NCBI RefSeq assembly: GCF_027947535.2
Contig: NZ_JAAGKO020000051.1
Location: forward strand, 1 to 62,845
Reading direction: 5' to 3'
From: Streptantibioticus silvisoli
GTDB taxonomy: Bacteria; Actinomycetota; Actinomycetes; Streptomycetales; Streptomycetaceae
Length of the DNA stretch: 62,845 nucleotides
Shown here: piece after piece, positions 53,677 through 62,845 of the stretch
Layout: the number at the start of each line of letters is the position of its first letter
Position numbering within the stretch: the first letter of the stretch is position 1
Notes under the pieces: generated by a model
Database searches by the model: none
Seen by the model: the letters and a program-made list of their open reading frames with translations, nothing else
What the model was told of the DNA's origin: nothing
Program-made: the position numbers and the translations under genes

Positions 53677-53901
53677 GCGTCCAGGGTAGGTGCTTCCGAC
53701 GGCACCGCGATCCCACGACCCCCTCGATCCGCGCGCGGGGCCTTCCTGGGTGATCGCCTGGAGACTTCCGCCGGTCGCCGCCGGTCCGCCCGCGGGGGCA
53801 CCGGCCGGGGCGGGGGGTGTGGTTGGCTGCGGGGAGCCCGGGCATCCCGGCCGGGACACGACGGGTCGGCCCCGGGCCGGTCGAAGAGAGGAAACCGTCA
53901 G

Positions 53902-54759
53902 GTGGATAGCGCGGAGGCCGGCAGTGGTCGGCTGTTGGCCATCAGTGACCTGCATGTGGCGTACCAGGAGAACCGGGACATCGTCAGCGGCCTGCGGCCG
54001 ACGGCGCCCGGTGACTGGCTGATCCTCGCCGGTGACGTGGCCGAGCGGGTCGAGGACATCGCGTGGGCGCTGGGTGTGCTGGCCGAACGTTTCGAACGGG
54101 TCATCTGGACGCCGGGCAACCACGAGCTGTGGACGCCGCGGGAGGACACCCTTCAGCTGCGCGGGGTGGAACGCTACGAGCACCTGGTCAAACTGTGCCG
54201 TGAGCTCGGGGTGACGACGCCGGAGGATCCGTATCCGGTGTGGAACGGCACGGGCGGCCCGGTGCGGATCGCCCCGCTCTTCCTGTTGTACGACTACACG
54301 TTCCGCCCGGAGGGCAAGGACACCGAGCGCGCGGCGATGGAGTACGCGTACGAGACCGGCGTGGTGTGCAACGACGAGTTCATGCTGCACCCGGACCCCC
54401 ACCCGGACCGGGCCACCTGGTGCCGCGAGCGGGTGGCGCTGACCGAGCGCCGGCTGGCGCAGTGCGACCCGGCGGTGCCGTTGCTGCTGGTCAACCACTA
54501 TCCGCTGGTGCGTGAACCGACCCGGATCCTGCGGTACCCGGAGTTCGCGCTGTGGTGCGGGACCGAGGCCACCGCGGACTGGCACAAGCGGTTCAACGTG
54601 CGGGCGATGGTCTACGGGCACCTGCACATCCCGCGCACCACCTGGTACGACGGGGTGCGGTTCGACGAGGTCTCGCTCGGCTACCCGCGCGAGTGGCGAC
54701 GACGGCAGGCGGGCCCGGCCCAGCCGCGCGACGTGCTGCGGGCGGGGGAGCCGGCGTGA
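53902..54759 (+). CDS. metallophosphoesterase
   Basis: A 285-residue calcineurin-like phosphoesterase. The metal and phosphate motifs appear in order: [12 protein letters not shown] (DxH), LILAGDVAE (GD), TPGNHELW (GNHE), LLVNHYPL and VYGHLHIP (GHxH). GTG at 53902 with AGAGAGGAAA upstream is the start. The stop overlaps the GTG of the next gene (GTGA), so it is translationally coupled to the phosphopantetheinyl transferase. The same pair is frequent in Streptomyces. A role in cutting phosphopantetheine from carrier proteins or in handling CoA would fit the pairing, but is inference. Confidence 0.9.
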   Translation: MDSAEAGSGRLLAISDLHVAYQENRDIVSGLRPTAPGDWLILAGDVAERVEDIAWALGVLAERFERVIWTPGNHELWTPREDTLQLRGVERYEHLVKLCRELGVTTPEDPYPVWNGTGGPVRIAPLFLLYDYTFRPEGKDTERAAMEYAYETGVVCNDEFMLHPDPHPDRATWCRERVALTERRLAQCDPAVPLLLVNHYPLVREPTRILRYPEFALWCGTEATADWHKRFNVRAMVYGHLHIPRTTWYDGVRFDEVSLGYPREWRRRQAGPAQPRDVLRAGEPA

Positions 54760-55565
54760 TCGAGGAACTGCTGCCCGGGAAGATCAGCGTCGCGGAGGTC
54801 TTCGGCGAACTGCCGGACGCGGTGCTCTTCCCGGAGGAGGAGGCGTTCATCGCCCGGGCCGTGGAGAGCCGGCGCCGCGAGTTCGCCACCGTGCGGGCCT
54901 GCGCGCGGCGGGCACTGGCCGGCCTCGGCGTGGCACCGGCGCCGATCCTGCCGGACGGCCGCGGCGCCCCGGGCTGGCCGGCCGGGGTGGTGGGCAGCAT
55001 GACGCACTGCCGCGGCTACCGCGCCAGCGCGGTCTCCACCGCCGACGACCTCGTGTCGCTCGGCATCGACGCGGAACCGGCCGGCCCGCTGCCGGACGGC
55101 GTGCTGGAGGCGGTGTCGCTGCCCTCGGAACGACGGCGGATGGCCGAACTCCAGCAGTGGGAGAGGGAGTCGGGAGGCGGAACCGGGCTCGGGACGGGAG
55201 CCGGGGCCGGGGCCGGGACGACGGGCGGAACGGGAGCCGGCCCCGGAGCCGGGACGGCGGGCGTTCCGGCGGGCGGGACGGCGGGCGGGACGGCGGCGCG
55301 CGGGGGCCCGGCGCAGGGGCAGGTCACGCACTGGGACCGGCTGCTGTTCTCCGCCAAGGAGTCGATGTTCAAGACCTGGTATCCGCTGATGAAGCGGCAA
55401 CTGGACTTCTCCGAGGCCGAGTTCGTCTTCCGGACCGACGGCACGTTCGACGCGCGGCTGCTGGTGCCCGGCCCCGTGGTCGACGGCCAACGCCGGGAGC
55501 ACTACACCGGCGCCTGGCTGTCCCGTGACGGCTTCGTCCTGACCGCGCTCACGCTGCGGCGCTGA
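54756..55565 (+). CDS. Sfp-type 4'-phosphopantetheinyl transferase with low-complexity insert
   Basis: A 269-residue enzyme that activates carrier proteins of polyketide, peptide or siderophore synthases by adding phosphopantetheine from CoA. Motifs: [23 protein letters not shown] (103-110, Mg ligands Asp105 and Glu107) and [14 protein letters not shown] (198-211, Glu202 and Lys). Between them residues 139-188 form a Gly/Ala/Thr-rich run, encoded by GC-rich repeats, absent from the usual family of about 220-230 residues. The catalytic motifs remain intact, so it may be active with a floppy insertion. GTG at 54756 overlaps the stop of the metallophosphoesterase gene. Confidence 0.92.
   Translation: MIEELLPGKISVAEVFGELPDAVLFPEEEAFIARAVESRRREFATVRACARRALAGLGVAPAPILPDGRGAPGWPAGVVGSMTHCRGYRASAVSTADDLVSLGIDAEPAGPLPDGVLEAVSLPSERRRMAELQQWERESGGGTGLGTGAGAGAGTTGGTGAGPGAGTAGVPAGGTAGGTAARGGPAQGQVTHWDRLLFSAKESMFKTWYPLMKRQLDFSEAEFVFRTDGTFDARLLVPGPVVDGQRREHYTGAWLSRDGFVLTALTLRR
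55160..55320 (+). repeat. in-frame minisatellite in the phosphopantetheinyl transferase gene
   Basis: GGGACGGGAGCCGGGGCCGG, GGAACGGGAGCCGGCCCCGG and GGGACGGCGGGCG blocks repeat, coding for GTGAGAG-like sequence. All units are in frame. Confidence 0.75.
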
Positions 55566-55841
55566 GCCGGGCGGCGGGACCGGGCGGCGGGGCCGGGAGG
55601 GGGAGGGCCGTCCGCCGCGGGCTTGCGCTGCGGGCTTGCGCTGCGGCGCTGAAGCCGGGCGGCGGCGGGACGGCCTTCCCCGGCGCGCTCACCCGCCGGC
55701 GCTGAACGCGGGCGCCGGCGGGAGGCCGTTCCCCGGGACGGGCGACGCCAGGAGGGCCGTTCCCCGTGCGGGCGGCGGCGGGAGGGCCGTCGCCCGTCCT
55801 GCCTTCCGCCGGGTCGCGATCTGCTGGCAGGATCGCGGGCG
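55566..55841. repeat. intergenic repeat field after the transferase gene
   Basis: GGGAGGGCCGTTCCCCG-type units recur at about 55600, 55668, 55720, 55750 and 55783, with CTTGCGCTGCGGG repeated near 55622. No gene is supported; the promoter of the TAXI protein must lie at its right end. Confidence 0.65.
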
Positions 55842-56852
55842 ATGGACCTTCCGCCGACCCGTCCGCTTGCGGGCGGCCACCGACCGGCGCGGCGCCGTGC
55901 CGCGTGGGCGCTGGCCGCCGTGGTCGTGGCGCTCGCGACGCTGGTGTGGTGGCTGTCGCCGATGGGCCGCGGCTCCTTGCGGCACGGCACCGTGACGGTG
56001 GCCACCGGCGTGCCCACCGGGGTCTACGACCTCTACGGCAAGCTGCTGGCGCCGGTGCTGCGCGCGGACCTGCCGGGCGACCGGGTGCGGCTGCTGTCGT
56101 CGCAGGGGTCGGTGCAGAACATCGACTACGTGGCGTCGGGCCGGGCGGACTTCACCTTCGCCCAGGCCGACGCGGTCGCCGACTACCACGGCCCGGCGCG
56201 CTCCCGGCTGCGCGCGGTGGCCCGGCTGTACGACGACTACGCGCAGCTCATCGTGCCGGCCGGCTCCGGCGTCACCTCGGCGCGCGGCCTGCGGGGGCTG
56301 CGGGTGGGCCTGGGCCAGTCCGGTTCCGGGGTCAACCTGATCGCGCGGCGGATACTGACCGCCGCGGGGCTCGACCCGGACCGCGACATCACCGCGGTCC
56401 CGGCCGGCATCGACACCGCGCCGGGCATGCTGCGGTCCGGCCGGCTCGACGCGTTCTTCTGGTCCGGCGGCCTGCCGACCGGGGCCGTCCAGACGCTCTC
56501 CGAGCACTTCCCCGTCAAGCTGGTCCAGCTCGGCGACCTCATCGGCCCGCTGAACGCACTGGGCGCCGCCGCCCGGTACTACCGCTCCGCGGTCATGCCG
56601 TCCGACGCCTACCCCGACTTGCGCGACTCCCGTGCGGTGCCCACGATCGCGGTGGCCAACCTGCTCATCACCACCGACCACGAGGACCCCGCCGTCGTCC
56701 AGCGCGTCACCCAGGCGGTCATCGACAGCCGCGACCGCATCGGCGCGGTCGTCCACCCCGCCCAGCAGGTCGACCTGCGCACCGCGATCTACACCGACCC
56801 CCTCCCCCTCGACGAAGGCGCCCGCCGCTATTACCTGTCGGTCAAGCCGTAG
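55842..56852 (+). CDS. TAXI-family periplasmic-type binding protein
   Basis: A 336-residue protein with an N-terminal signal anchor (AAWALAAVVVALATLVWWL, about 20-38) and the TAXI domain of TRAP-type systems: TVTVATGVPTGVYDLYGKLLA, LLSSQGSVQNIDYVASGRAD, FTFAQADAVADY, VGLGQSGSGVNLIARRIL and AFFWSGGLPTGAV. Such proteins bind small anions or amino acids such as glutamate. No TRAP permease is encoded in the window. It is convergent with the gluK-type sensor, and S. coelicolor has a similar neighbour, so it may deliver the ligand to the sensor. The ATG at 55842 has AGGATCGCGGG upstream. The C-terminus is complete. Confidence 0.87.
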   Translation: MDLPPTRPLAGGHRPARRRAAWALAAVVVALATLVWWLSPMGRGSLRHGTVTVATGVPTGVYDLYGKLLAPVLRADLPGDRVRLLSSQGSVQNIDYVASGRADFTFAQADAVADYHGPARSRLRAVARLYDDYAQLIVPAGSGVTSARGLRGLRVGLGQSGSGVNLIARRILTAAGLDPDRDITAVPAGIDTAPGMLRSGRLDAFFWSGGLPTGAVQTLSEHFPVKLVQLGDLIGPLNALGAAARYYRSAVMPSDAYPDLRDSRAVPTIAVANLLITTDHEDPAVVQRVTQAVIDSRDRIGAVVHPAQQVDLRTAIYTDPLPLDEGARRYYLSVKP

Positions 56853-57005
56853 TCGGGGGGAGCCGGACGGGGTCGAGGGCGCCGGGGCGAAGCCGGACGG
56901 GGTCGGGGGCGCCGGGGCAGGGCGTGACGGTTCGCAGCGGGAAACGCCGGGGCAGAGCGTGACGTTCGCAGCGGGAAGCGCCGGGGCGGGGCCGACGTAC
57001 CCCGG
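56853..57005. repeat. two tandem duplications between the TAXI protein and gluK
   Basis: First a 30-bp unit (AGCCGGACGGGGTCG, GGGCGCCGGGGC) occurs twice, then a unit of about 35 bp (GCGTGACG, TTCGCAGCGGGAA, CGCCGGGGC) occurs twice. Confidence 0.7.
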
Positions 57006-58421
57006 TCAGTCCTCCGGTTCGGAACGCGGCACGGTGACGGTGACCCGCAGGCCGTGCGGGGTGTGCGGGGCGAAGGCGAGGGAGCCGCCGGCCTGGCGCA
57101 GCAGGATGCGGGCGATGGACAGGCCCAGGCCGGAGCCGCTGACGTTCTGGTGGCGGGGGGAGCGCCAGAAGCGGTCGCCGACGCGGGTGAGTTCGTCCTC
57201 CGTCAGCCCGGGGCCGCTGTCGGTCACCGTGACGGTGACCGCCTCGCCCCGGGCCGCGACCGCGACGGTGACCGGCGCGCCGGGCGGGGTGAACTTCACC
57301 GCGTTGTCGACGACCGCGTCCAGCGCGCTGGAGAGCGTCACCGGGTCGGCCCAGCCGGTGACCGCGACCGCGCCGGTCCGGGTCAGCGCCACGTCGCGCT
57401 GGGCGGCGGCCGGGCTCCAGGCGGCGACCCGTTCGGCGGCGAGCGCGGCGACGTCCGTCAACTGCGGCAGCGCGACGGTGTGTTCGGCCAGGGCGAGGCC
57501 GAGCAGGTCGTCCAGGACGGTGGCCAGCCGCTTGCCCTCCTCGCGCACCGAGCCCATCTCCTCGTGCCCCTCCGGCAGTTCGAGGCCGAGCAGTTCGATG
57601 CGCAGCAGCAGCGCGGACAGCGGATTGCGCAACTGGTGCGAGGCGTCCGCCACGAACGCCCGCTGCTGCTCCAGCGCCTGTTCGACGTTGTCCGCCATCT
57701 CGTTGAACGACCGTGCCAGCAGCCGCAGTTCGGGCGGACCGCCGGCCTCGGCGACCCGGGAGGCGAGCCGGCCGGTGGCGATGTCGTGGGTCGCCCGGTC
57801 CAGGACCTTGATCGGGCGCAGCACCCAGCCGGTGAGCCGGACGGCGGCCACCACGGCGAGGATCGTTGCGGCCAGTTCGGTGGCCGCGATGATCAGCCAG
57901 TCGCGCAGGACGACCGACCGCATCGCGCCGGTCGGCGATTCGGTGAGCACCACCGCCACCACGTCGCCGTCCCGCACGATCGGCGAGGCGACGGTGATCC
58001 GGGACCGCTGCCAGGGCCACACCTGCCGGGGGTTGTGGCTGCGGCGGCCGGCCAGCGCCTCCTGGAACGCCTGGTCGGCGGTGATCTGGGCGCGGGTGCG
58101 CCAGTTGCGGGGCGCGGCGGCCATCGCGGTGCCGTCGCGGTAGAAGACGCCGACGCGGATGCCGTACAGGTCCTCGTAGCGGTCGAGTTCGCTGCTGAGG
58201 GTGGCCAGCCGGTCGGAGGCGTCGTCCGGCGTGCCGCCGTCGACCGCGGCGCCGGGGGCGACGTACTGCGCGAGGGCGCCGAAGCGGGCGGTGTCGTCGA
58301 TCCGGTCGATGACGAGTTTCTGCTGCTGGGCGACGGCCAGACTGGCCGCGAGCGGCAGGCCAAGGGCCAGCAGGACCGCCGCCATCAGCACGAGCAGCAG
58401 CGGCAGGAGCCGGGAACGCAC
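57006..58421 (-). CDS. gluK: sensor histidine kinase, GluK-like
   Basis: A 471-residue transmembrane kinase. Two helices (about 7-30 and 173-199) enclose an extracytoplasmic sensor of about 140 residues. The HAMP linker (LRPIKVLDRATHDIATGRL) leads to the H-box FVADASHQLRNPLSAL with His262. The ATPase domain has the N box (VVDNAVKFTPPGA), the G1 box DSGPGLTEDEL and the G2 box GSGLGLSIARI. It is preceded by the OmpR-type regulator, and the pair is divergent from an amino-acid ABC ATPase, as in the S. coelicolor GluR-GluK glutamate-sensing system. GTG at 58421 lies 14 nt behind the regulator stop. The gene name rests on synteny and needs an alignment. Confidence 0.87.
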   Translation of the reverse strand: MRSRLLPLLLVLMAAVLLALGLPLAASLAVAQQQKLVIDRIDDTARFGALAQYVAPGAAVDGGTPDDASDRLATLSSELDRYEDLYGIRVGVFYRDGTAMAAAPRNWRTRAQITADQAFQEALAGRRSHNPRQVWPWQRSRITVASPIVRDGDVVAVVLTESPTGAMRSVVLRDWLIIAATELAATILAVVAAVRLTGWVLRPIKVLDRATHDIATGRLASRVAEAGGPPELRLLARSFNEMADNVEQALEQQRAFVADASHQLRNPLSALLLRIELLGLELPEGHEEMGSVREEGKRLATVLDDLLGLALAEHTVALPQLTDVAALAAERVAAWSPAAAQRDVALTRTGAVAVTGWADPVTLSSALDAVVDNAVKFTPPGAPVTVAVAARGEAVTVTVTDSGPGLTEDELTRVGDRFWRSPRHQNVSGSGLGLSIARILLRQAGGSLAFAPHTPHGLRVTVTVPRSEPED

Positions 58422-58435
58422 CGCCGGGCCGCCGG

Positions 58436-59152
58436 TCAGGCGGCCGGTACGACGAGACGGTAACCGACTCCTCGTATCGTCTCGATCAGCGCGGGCAGCC
58501 CCAGCTTGGCCCGCAACGAGGCCACGTGCACCTCCAGGGTGCGGCCGGTGCCCTCCCAGTTGGTGCGCCAGACCTCACTGATGATCTGCTCGCGCCGGAA
58601 GACCACGCCGGGCCGCTGCGCCAGCAGCGACAGCAGGTCGAACTCCTTGCGGGTCAGCGTGATCACCGCGCCGTCCACCTCGACCTGCCGGGACGCCGGT
58701 TCGATCAGCACCGGCCCGAACCGCACCGGCTCGCCCACCGCGTCCGCTCCCCCGGCCGCCGACTCCGCCTCCCGCTCGTCACCGGCCGCCCGGCGCCGGC
58801 TCACCGCGTGGATACGGGCCAGCAACTCCCCGGTGTCGTAGGGCTTGACCACGTAGTCGTCGGCGCCCAGGTTCAGCCCGTGGATGCGGGAGCGCACGTC
58901 CGCCCGCGCGGTCACCATGATCACCGGTGTGCCGCTGCCGCGCCGGATCTTCCCGCAGACCTCGAACCCGTCCTGGTCGGGCAGCCCCAGGTCCAGCAGC
59001 ACCACGTCGACCGGCGGTCCGGCGTCCGGCAGCAGCGCCGCCAGTGCCTCCTCGCCACTGCCCGCCTGCACGACCTCGAAGCCGTGCCGGCCGAGCACCG
59101 CCGACAGCGCCGAGGCGACCCGGTCGTCGTCCTCGACCAGCAGCAGCCGCAT
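58436..59152 (-). CDS. gluR: OmpR-type response regulator, GluR-like
   Basis: A 238-residue regulator. The receiver domain (1-115) has EDDD at 7-10, the phosphoacceptor Asp54 in VVLLDLGLP, the Thr in IMVTARAD and the Lys in YVVKPYDTGELLARI. A Gly/Ala/Glu linker of about 25 residues follows, then the winged helix (FGPVLIEPASRQVEVDG, LTRKEFDLLSLLAQ, GRTLEVHVASLRAKLG, IRGVGYRLV). ATG at 59152 with AGGGGAA upstream. It is the promoter-proximal gene of gluR-gluK. The family is known to activate the glutamate transporter genes adjacent; the ATPase gene opposite is the obvious target. Confidence 0.9.
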   Translation of the reverse strand: MRLLLVEDDDRVASALSAVLGRHGFEVVQAGSGEEALAALLPDAGPPVDVVLLDLGLPDQDGFEVCGKIRRGSGTPVIMVTARADVRSRIHGLNLGADDYVVKPYDTGELLARIHAVSRRRAAGDEREAESAAGGADAVGEPVRFGPVLIEPASRQVEVDGAVITLTRKEFDLLSLLAQRPGVVFRREQIISEVWRTNWEGTGRTLEVHVASLRAKLGLPALIETIRGVGYRLVVPAA

Positions 59153-59596
59153 GGTTCCCCTATCGCCTCGTCCGTCCACACCGTCTCACCGGCCCCAGGC
59201 GTCACCGCCCGCCCCCGAATCCACCCCCACCCCGGGGTTCCGCGTCAAGGGGCCAGGTTCGGTCGGGGCGGAGGGTGGCGGGGTGAATACGGAGCGCAGC
59301 GGGGGCCGGGACGACGAGGGGCGGGGGGTGGTTCGGGGCCACGGGCGGCGACGGCAGCGGGGGCGCCAGATGTCATATGGTCACCCGCAACAGTTGCGCG
59401 CTCAACGGCTCTCCTCGTTACTCTGGGGTACGCAGCCGCGCCGGCCTCGTCCGGCCGACGTCGACGTGCCGCTGAACTGGTACGCCGCACGGTGCTGCCG
59501 GGCGCGGGGGATGCTCAAGTTCCGCTCATATGTACTGCCCGCGCCCCTGGCGATCGTTACCGTCTGGGGGATTCGCCGAGGATGGAGCGCCTTCCC
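59153..59596. other. divergent control region between gluR and the ABC ATPase gene
   Basis: 444 bp without a gene. The gluR half (59240-59380) is G-rich and low complexity. The ATPase half is AT-richer, with CATATG at 59375-59380 and 59527-59532. The promoter of the ATPase and a regulator site are expected at about 59500-59580, but I see no clear palindrome. Confidence 0.45.
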
Positions 59597-60451
<855 letters not shown>

Positions 60452-60974
60452 GCCGCACGGCATGGGGTCACGGGGGACGTCGCGGGCACTCGGAGGCGTA
60501 GTGGGGACGAGGGCGGCGGCCGGAGGTCCGACGCGGGCGGGGCAGGGGCCGGATGCGTGGCGCGGGCGGGGCGGCGTCCGGACGTGTGGCGGGGCGCCGG
60601 GGCACGGGGTGCGGGCGGGCAGCTGGGGCGCATGGTGCGGGCGGGCGGTGGTCGTTGGCGTTGCGCGGGCGCCCTGCCCCCGGTGCGGCCGCCGGCGCGA
60701 GGCCCCGTACCGCGAACCGCACTGCCCCTCGTACCGTTGATGCCATGGCGTCATGGTCTGTACCACAGTGGTCCGGTGACGGCGCGTCACCAGGCGTGCC
60801 CCCACGCGCGTGGCGCGTCCTCACCCGGGGACCGGCTCGCTTGACGCACGCACCGGCAGTGGGTTGCATACGCTATGTGACCGAACCCCGGACTGGAACC
60901 TTCCCCATTCCCTCCCCGCTCCCCGCCGTCCCGGGCGAGCGGAACCGCGTGACGCAGTCCGGAGGGTCCGCCGC
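60452..60974. other. repeat-rich gap with palindromes before the monooxygenase
   Basis: 60470-60670 is G-rich with recurring GGTGCGGGCGGGC and GGCGCGGGCGGGGC units. Upstream of the monooxygenase are perfect inverted repeats: ACCAC-A-GTGGT (60762-60772), GGTGACG-GCG-CGTCACC (60775-60791) and CCACGCGCGTGG (60802-60813). The cluster looks like operators for a TetR/MarR-type regulator not present in the window. No gene in this stretch. Confidence 0.5.
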
Positions 60975-62845
60975 ATGGACCCGGTGATCGTCGCCGGCGC
61001 CGGCCCCACGGGACTGACGCTGGCGCTGTGCCTCATCCGTCACGAGGTCCCGGTCATCCTGCTCGACGAGGGCAACCCCGCCGACGTCGAACCGCACCCC
61101 GAACGCACCGTGGTCCTGCGTCCCGGGACCGCCGGCCTGCTCGCCCGCCTCGGTTACCGCAAGGTCCACACCGACGCCGCCCGCTGGACCGCCTGGCGCA
61201 CCCTCAGACGCCGCCAGGAGATGCAGTACGTCCACTTCACCCCCGAACCGGAATCCGCCGCACGGGCCTTTGGAAGCCGTTCTTCCGCAGGCATGCCCGG
61301 TTTTCCCGGCTCCACCGGCTTCCCCGGCGGCGTTCCGGGAGGCGTTCCCGGGCAGGGCGCCGCTTTCGAGGGCAGGGGCACAGGCTTCGAGGGCAGCAGT
61401 GCGGGCTTCGAGGGCAGAGGTGCGGGCGGAACGGGAGGCCGGGGCGACGGGCCGGCCGAGGCATCGTGGGACGAGCCGTCGCCGCTGCACCTGTCGCAGG
61501 ACCGGTTGCGCCACGGTCTGCTCGCCGCGCTGGACGGCCACGAACTGCTCACCGTCGCCTACGGTGCCCGTATCGACGCCGTCGAGCAGGACGAACGCGG
61601 TGTCAACGTCCACACCCGGCCCGGCGAGGACACGCCCGACACGTGGTGGCGCGGCGCGTTCCTGGTCGGCTGCGACGGCCCGCGATCCACCGTCCGCAAA
61701 CTGCTCGACATCCGCTTCCCGGGCCGCACCGCCGTCGACCGCTACGCCGTCGCCGCGCTGCGCACCGCCCTGCCCGATCCCGGCGTCGCCCTCCTGCACC
61801 GCGACCCGTCCGGCGCCCGCGGCACCGAGGTCACCGCCCGCCCGCTGCCCCGCGGCGTGTGGCGCGTCGACTGGTCGCTGCGCGCCGGCACCCCGCCGCT
61901 GACCGCCGACGCGCTGGTCTCCCGGATCCGCGGCACCCTCGCCGGCTGGTGCGCCGGGACCGTGCCGCCCTACGAGCTGCTGGGGTCGGCCGAGTACGCC
62001 GTCCACCAGCGCCTGGCCCGGCGGTGGCGGAACGGCCGCGCGTTCCTGGCCGGCGACGCCGCCCACCTGCTGGGGGCGCTCGGCACCCAGGGCCTGGAGG
62101 AGGGCCTGCGCGACGCCGACAACCTCGCCTGGAAGCTCGCCCTGGCCTGGCACCAGGGCGCCTCCGAGACGCTGCTGGACAGCTACGAGTCCGAACGCCG
62201 CGGCGCGGTCGGCGCCCGCCTGCGCGCCGCCGACCAGGCCCTGCCGCTGCTGCGCACGGACGGCGCCTGGCACTCCCTGCGGCACTCCGTCCTGTCCGGG
62301 CCGGCCGGCCGGCACGCCGAACTCCTCACCGACGGCCACCTCGGCCGCGGCCTGCTCGGCGCCCCGCCGGCCTACCAGCGCTCCCCGCTGTCCCTCGCCG
62401 CCGCCCGCGACGGCGGCCGGTCCGGCGCCTCCCCCCTGGTCACCCCGCGCGGCAGCGCCTCCGGCACCCTCGTCGACGACGTCGCGGTGATCGACCTGAC
62501 CGGCGAACGCGCCCTGCTCTCCGACCGCCTCGGCCGCGGCCTGCTCGTCCTGCTCGTCGCCCCCGGCACCGGCGTCTGGGAGAGCCGCCACTGGCTGACG
62601 GCCGGCCTCATGCCCCAGCTCTCCGCCGCCGTCGCGGCCCTTCCCGCCCCGGCGGAACTACTGATCACCGAGTCCTACCCGGGCGCAACCGCCCACACCG
62701 TCCTGCTCGTCCGCCCCGACGGCCACCTCGTCGCCGCGATGACCGGCTGCCGCCCCGCCGAGCTCTACGCCTACGCCGACCTGGCCCGCGGCGGCCCACC
62801 CCACGCCACCCCACCCGCCCCCGAACCCCCTGACCAGTACGCCAC
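60975..62845 (+). CDS. FAD-dependent monooxygenase, 3' end beyond the window
   Basis: At least 623 residues without a stop before the right edge. It is a class A flavoprotein of the PheA/TfdB type: dinucleotide-binding VIVAGAGPTGLTLAL (4-18), LLDEG at the second strand, FLVGCDGPRSTVRKLL and the ribityl-phosphate motif FLAGDAAHLLGALGTQGLEEGLRDA (about 355-380), then a C-terminal thioredoxin-like part. Such enzymes hydroxylate aromatic substrates with NAD(P)H and often tailor polyketides. Residues 96-163 are a foreign-looking collagen-like and GFEG-repeat insert. ATG at 60975 with GGAGGG 10 nt upstream. It occupies the place where gluB is expected after gluA. Confidence 0.88.
   Translation, partial: MDPVIVAGAGPTGLTLALCLIRHEVPVILLDEGNPADVEPHPERTVVLRPGTAGLLARLGYRKVHTDAARWTAWRTLRRRQEMQYVHFTPEPESAARAFGSRSSAGMPGFPGSTGFPGGVPGGVPGQGAAFEGRGTGFEGSSAGFEGRGAGGTGGRGDGPAEASWDEPSPLHLSQDRLRHGLLAALDGHELLTVAYGARIDAVEQDERGVNVHTRPGEDTPDTWWRGAFLVGCDGPRSTVRKLLDIRFPGRTAVDRYAVAALRTALPDPGVALLHRDPSGARGTEVTARPLPRGVWRVDWSLRAGTPPLTADALVSRIRGTLAGWCAGTVPPYELLGSAEYAVHQRLARRWRNGRAFLAGDAAHLLGALGTQGLEEGLRDADNLAWKLALAWHQGASETLLDSYESERRGAVGARLRAADQALPLLRTDGAWHSLRHSVLSGPAGRHAELLTDGHLGRGLLGAPPAYQRSPLSLAAARDGGRSGASPLVTPRGSASGTLVDDVAVIDLTGERALLSDRLGRGLLVLLVAPGTGVWESRHWLTAGLMPQLSAAVAALPAPAELLITESYPGATAHTVLLVRPDGHLVAAMTGCRPAELYAYADLARGGPPHATPPAPEPPDQYA
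61260..61464 (+). repeat. in-frame collagen-like and 21-bp repeats in the monooxygenase gene
   Basis: Residues GMPGFPGSTGFPGGVPGG form a Gly-X-Y-like run. They are followed by three 21-bp units ending GGCTTCGAGGGCAG (GAAFEGR, GTGFEGS, SAGFEGR). They lie between two conserved parts of the flavoprotein fold, keep the frame and are absent in usual homologues. Confidence 0.75.

Noticed and set aside
60452-60974. Start of a gluB binding-protein gene after the ABC ATPase
   Set aside because: No signal peptide or binding-protein motif; the gap is G-rich repeats and palindromes.

Overview
The window is very GC-rich actinobacterial chromosome, most likely from Streptomyces or a close relative such as Kitasatospora. 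The lineage markers are an alanine/lysine-rich principal sigma factor (hrdB) next to the sporulation regulator whiH, B12-dependent nrdJ with nrdR, an actinobacterial lexA, rshA and DUF4192/DUF7455 proteins. From memory, the gene order (parE, DUF7455, hrdB, whiH, recQ, rnhB, nrdJ-nrdR, lexA, dinG-type helicase, siderophore trio, hflX, rshA, dapF, miaA, folP2-like, miaB, gluK/gluR, gluA) follows the S. coelicolor SCO5822-to-SCO5777 stretch. This is therefore mostly conserved core with accessory insertions.

Layout. 1-6700: a sucrase/ferredoxin-like protein beside an iron-box-like site, a DUF485/acetate-type symporter pair, and a membrane protein/histidine kinase/LuxR regulator operon. 6700-15000: parE, a small Cys/His protein, a secreted trypsin-like protease, hrdB, whiH and a Nudix-winged-helix regulator. 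15000-26200: an alpha/beta hydrolase, DUF4192 divergent from a RecQ-phosphoribosyltransferase fusion, rnhB, an ADP-ribosylglycohydrolase and a DUF4937 protein. 26600-36200: an unusual multidomain coiled-coil protein, nrdRJ, lexA and a DinG-family helicase. 36500-42400: a three-gene NIS-siderophore-type operon and a second exported protease. 42500-54000: hflX, rshA, dapF, miaA, an orphan antitoxin-like protein, a folP2-like gene and miaB. 54000-62845: a metallophosphoesterase coupled to an Sfp-type phosphopantetheinyl transferase, a TAXI-type binding protein, gluK/gluR, an amino-acid ABC ATPase without its partner genes, and an FAD monooxygenase that runs off the right edge.

Shared themes. Several genes serve DNA synthesis and repair (parE, recQ, rnhB, nrdRJ, lexA, the DinG-type helicase) or global control (hrdB, whiH, rshA, hflX). 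Readable control sites fit this: a LexA box before lexA, paired NrdR boxes before nrdR, a long inverted repeat carrying two DnaA boxes before recQ, and strong convergent terminators.

The most unusual property is a repeated pattern of short GC-rich tandem repeats. Each locus has its own unit, from about 15 to 70 bp. They fill many intergenic gaps (near 1, 15000, 23500, 33000, 36300, 44450, 47300, 55700 and 56900) and also occur in frame inside loops of otherwise conserved proteins (phosphopantetheinyl transferase, FAD monooxygenase, NIS synthetase, the coiled-coil protein).
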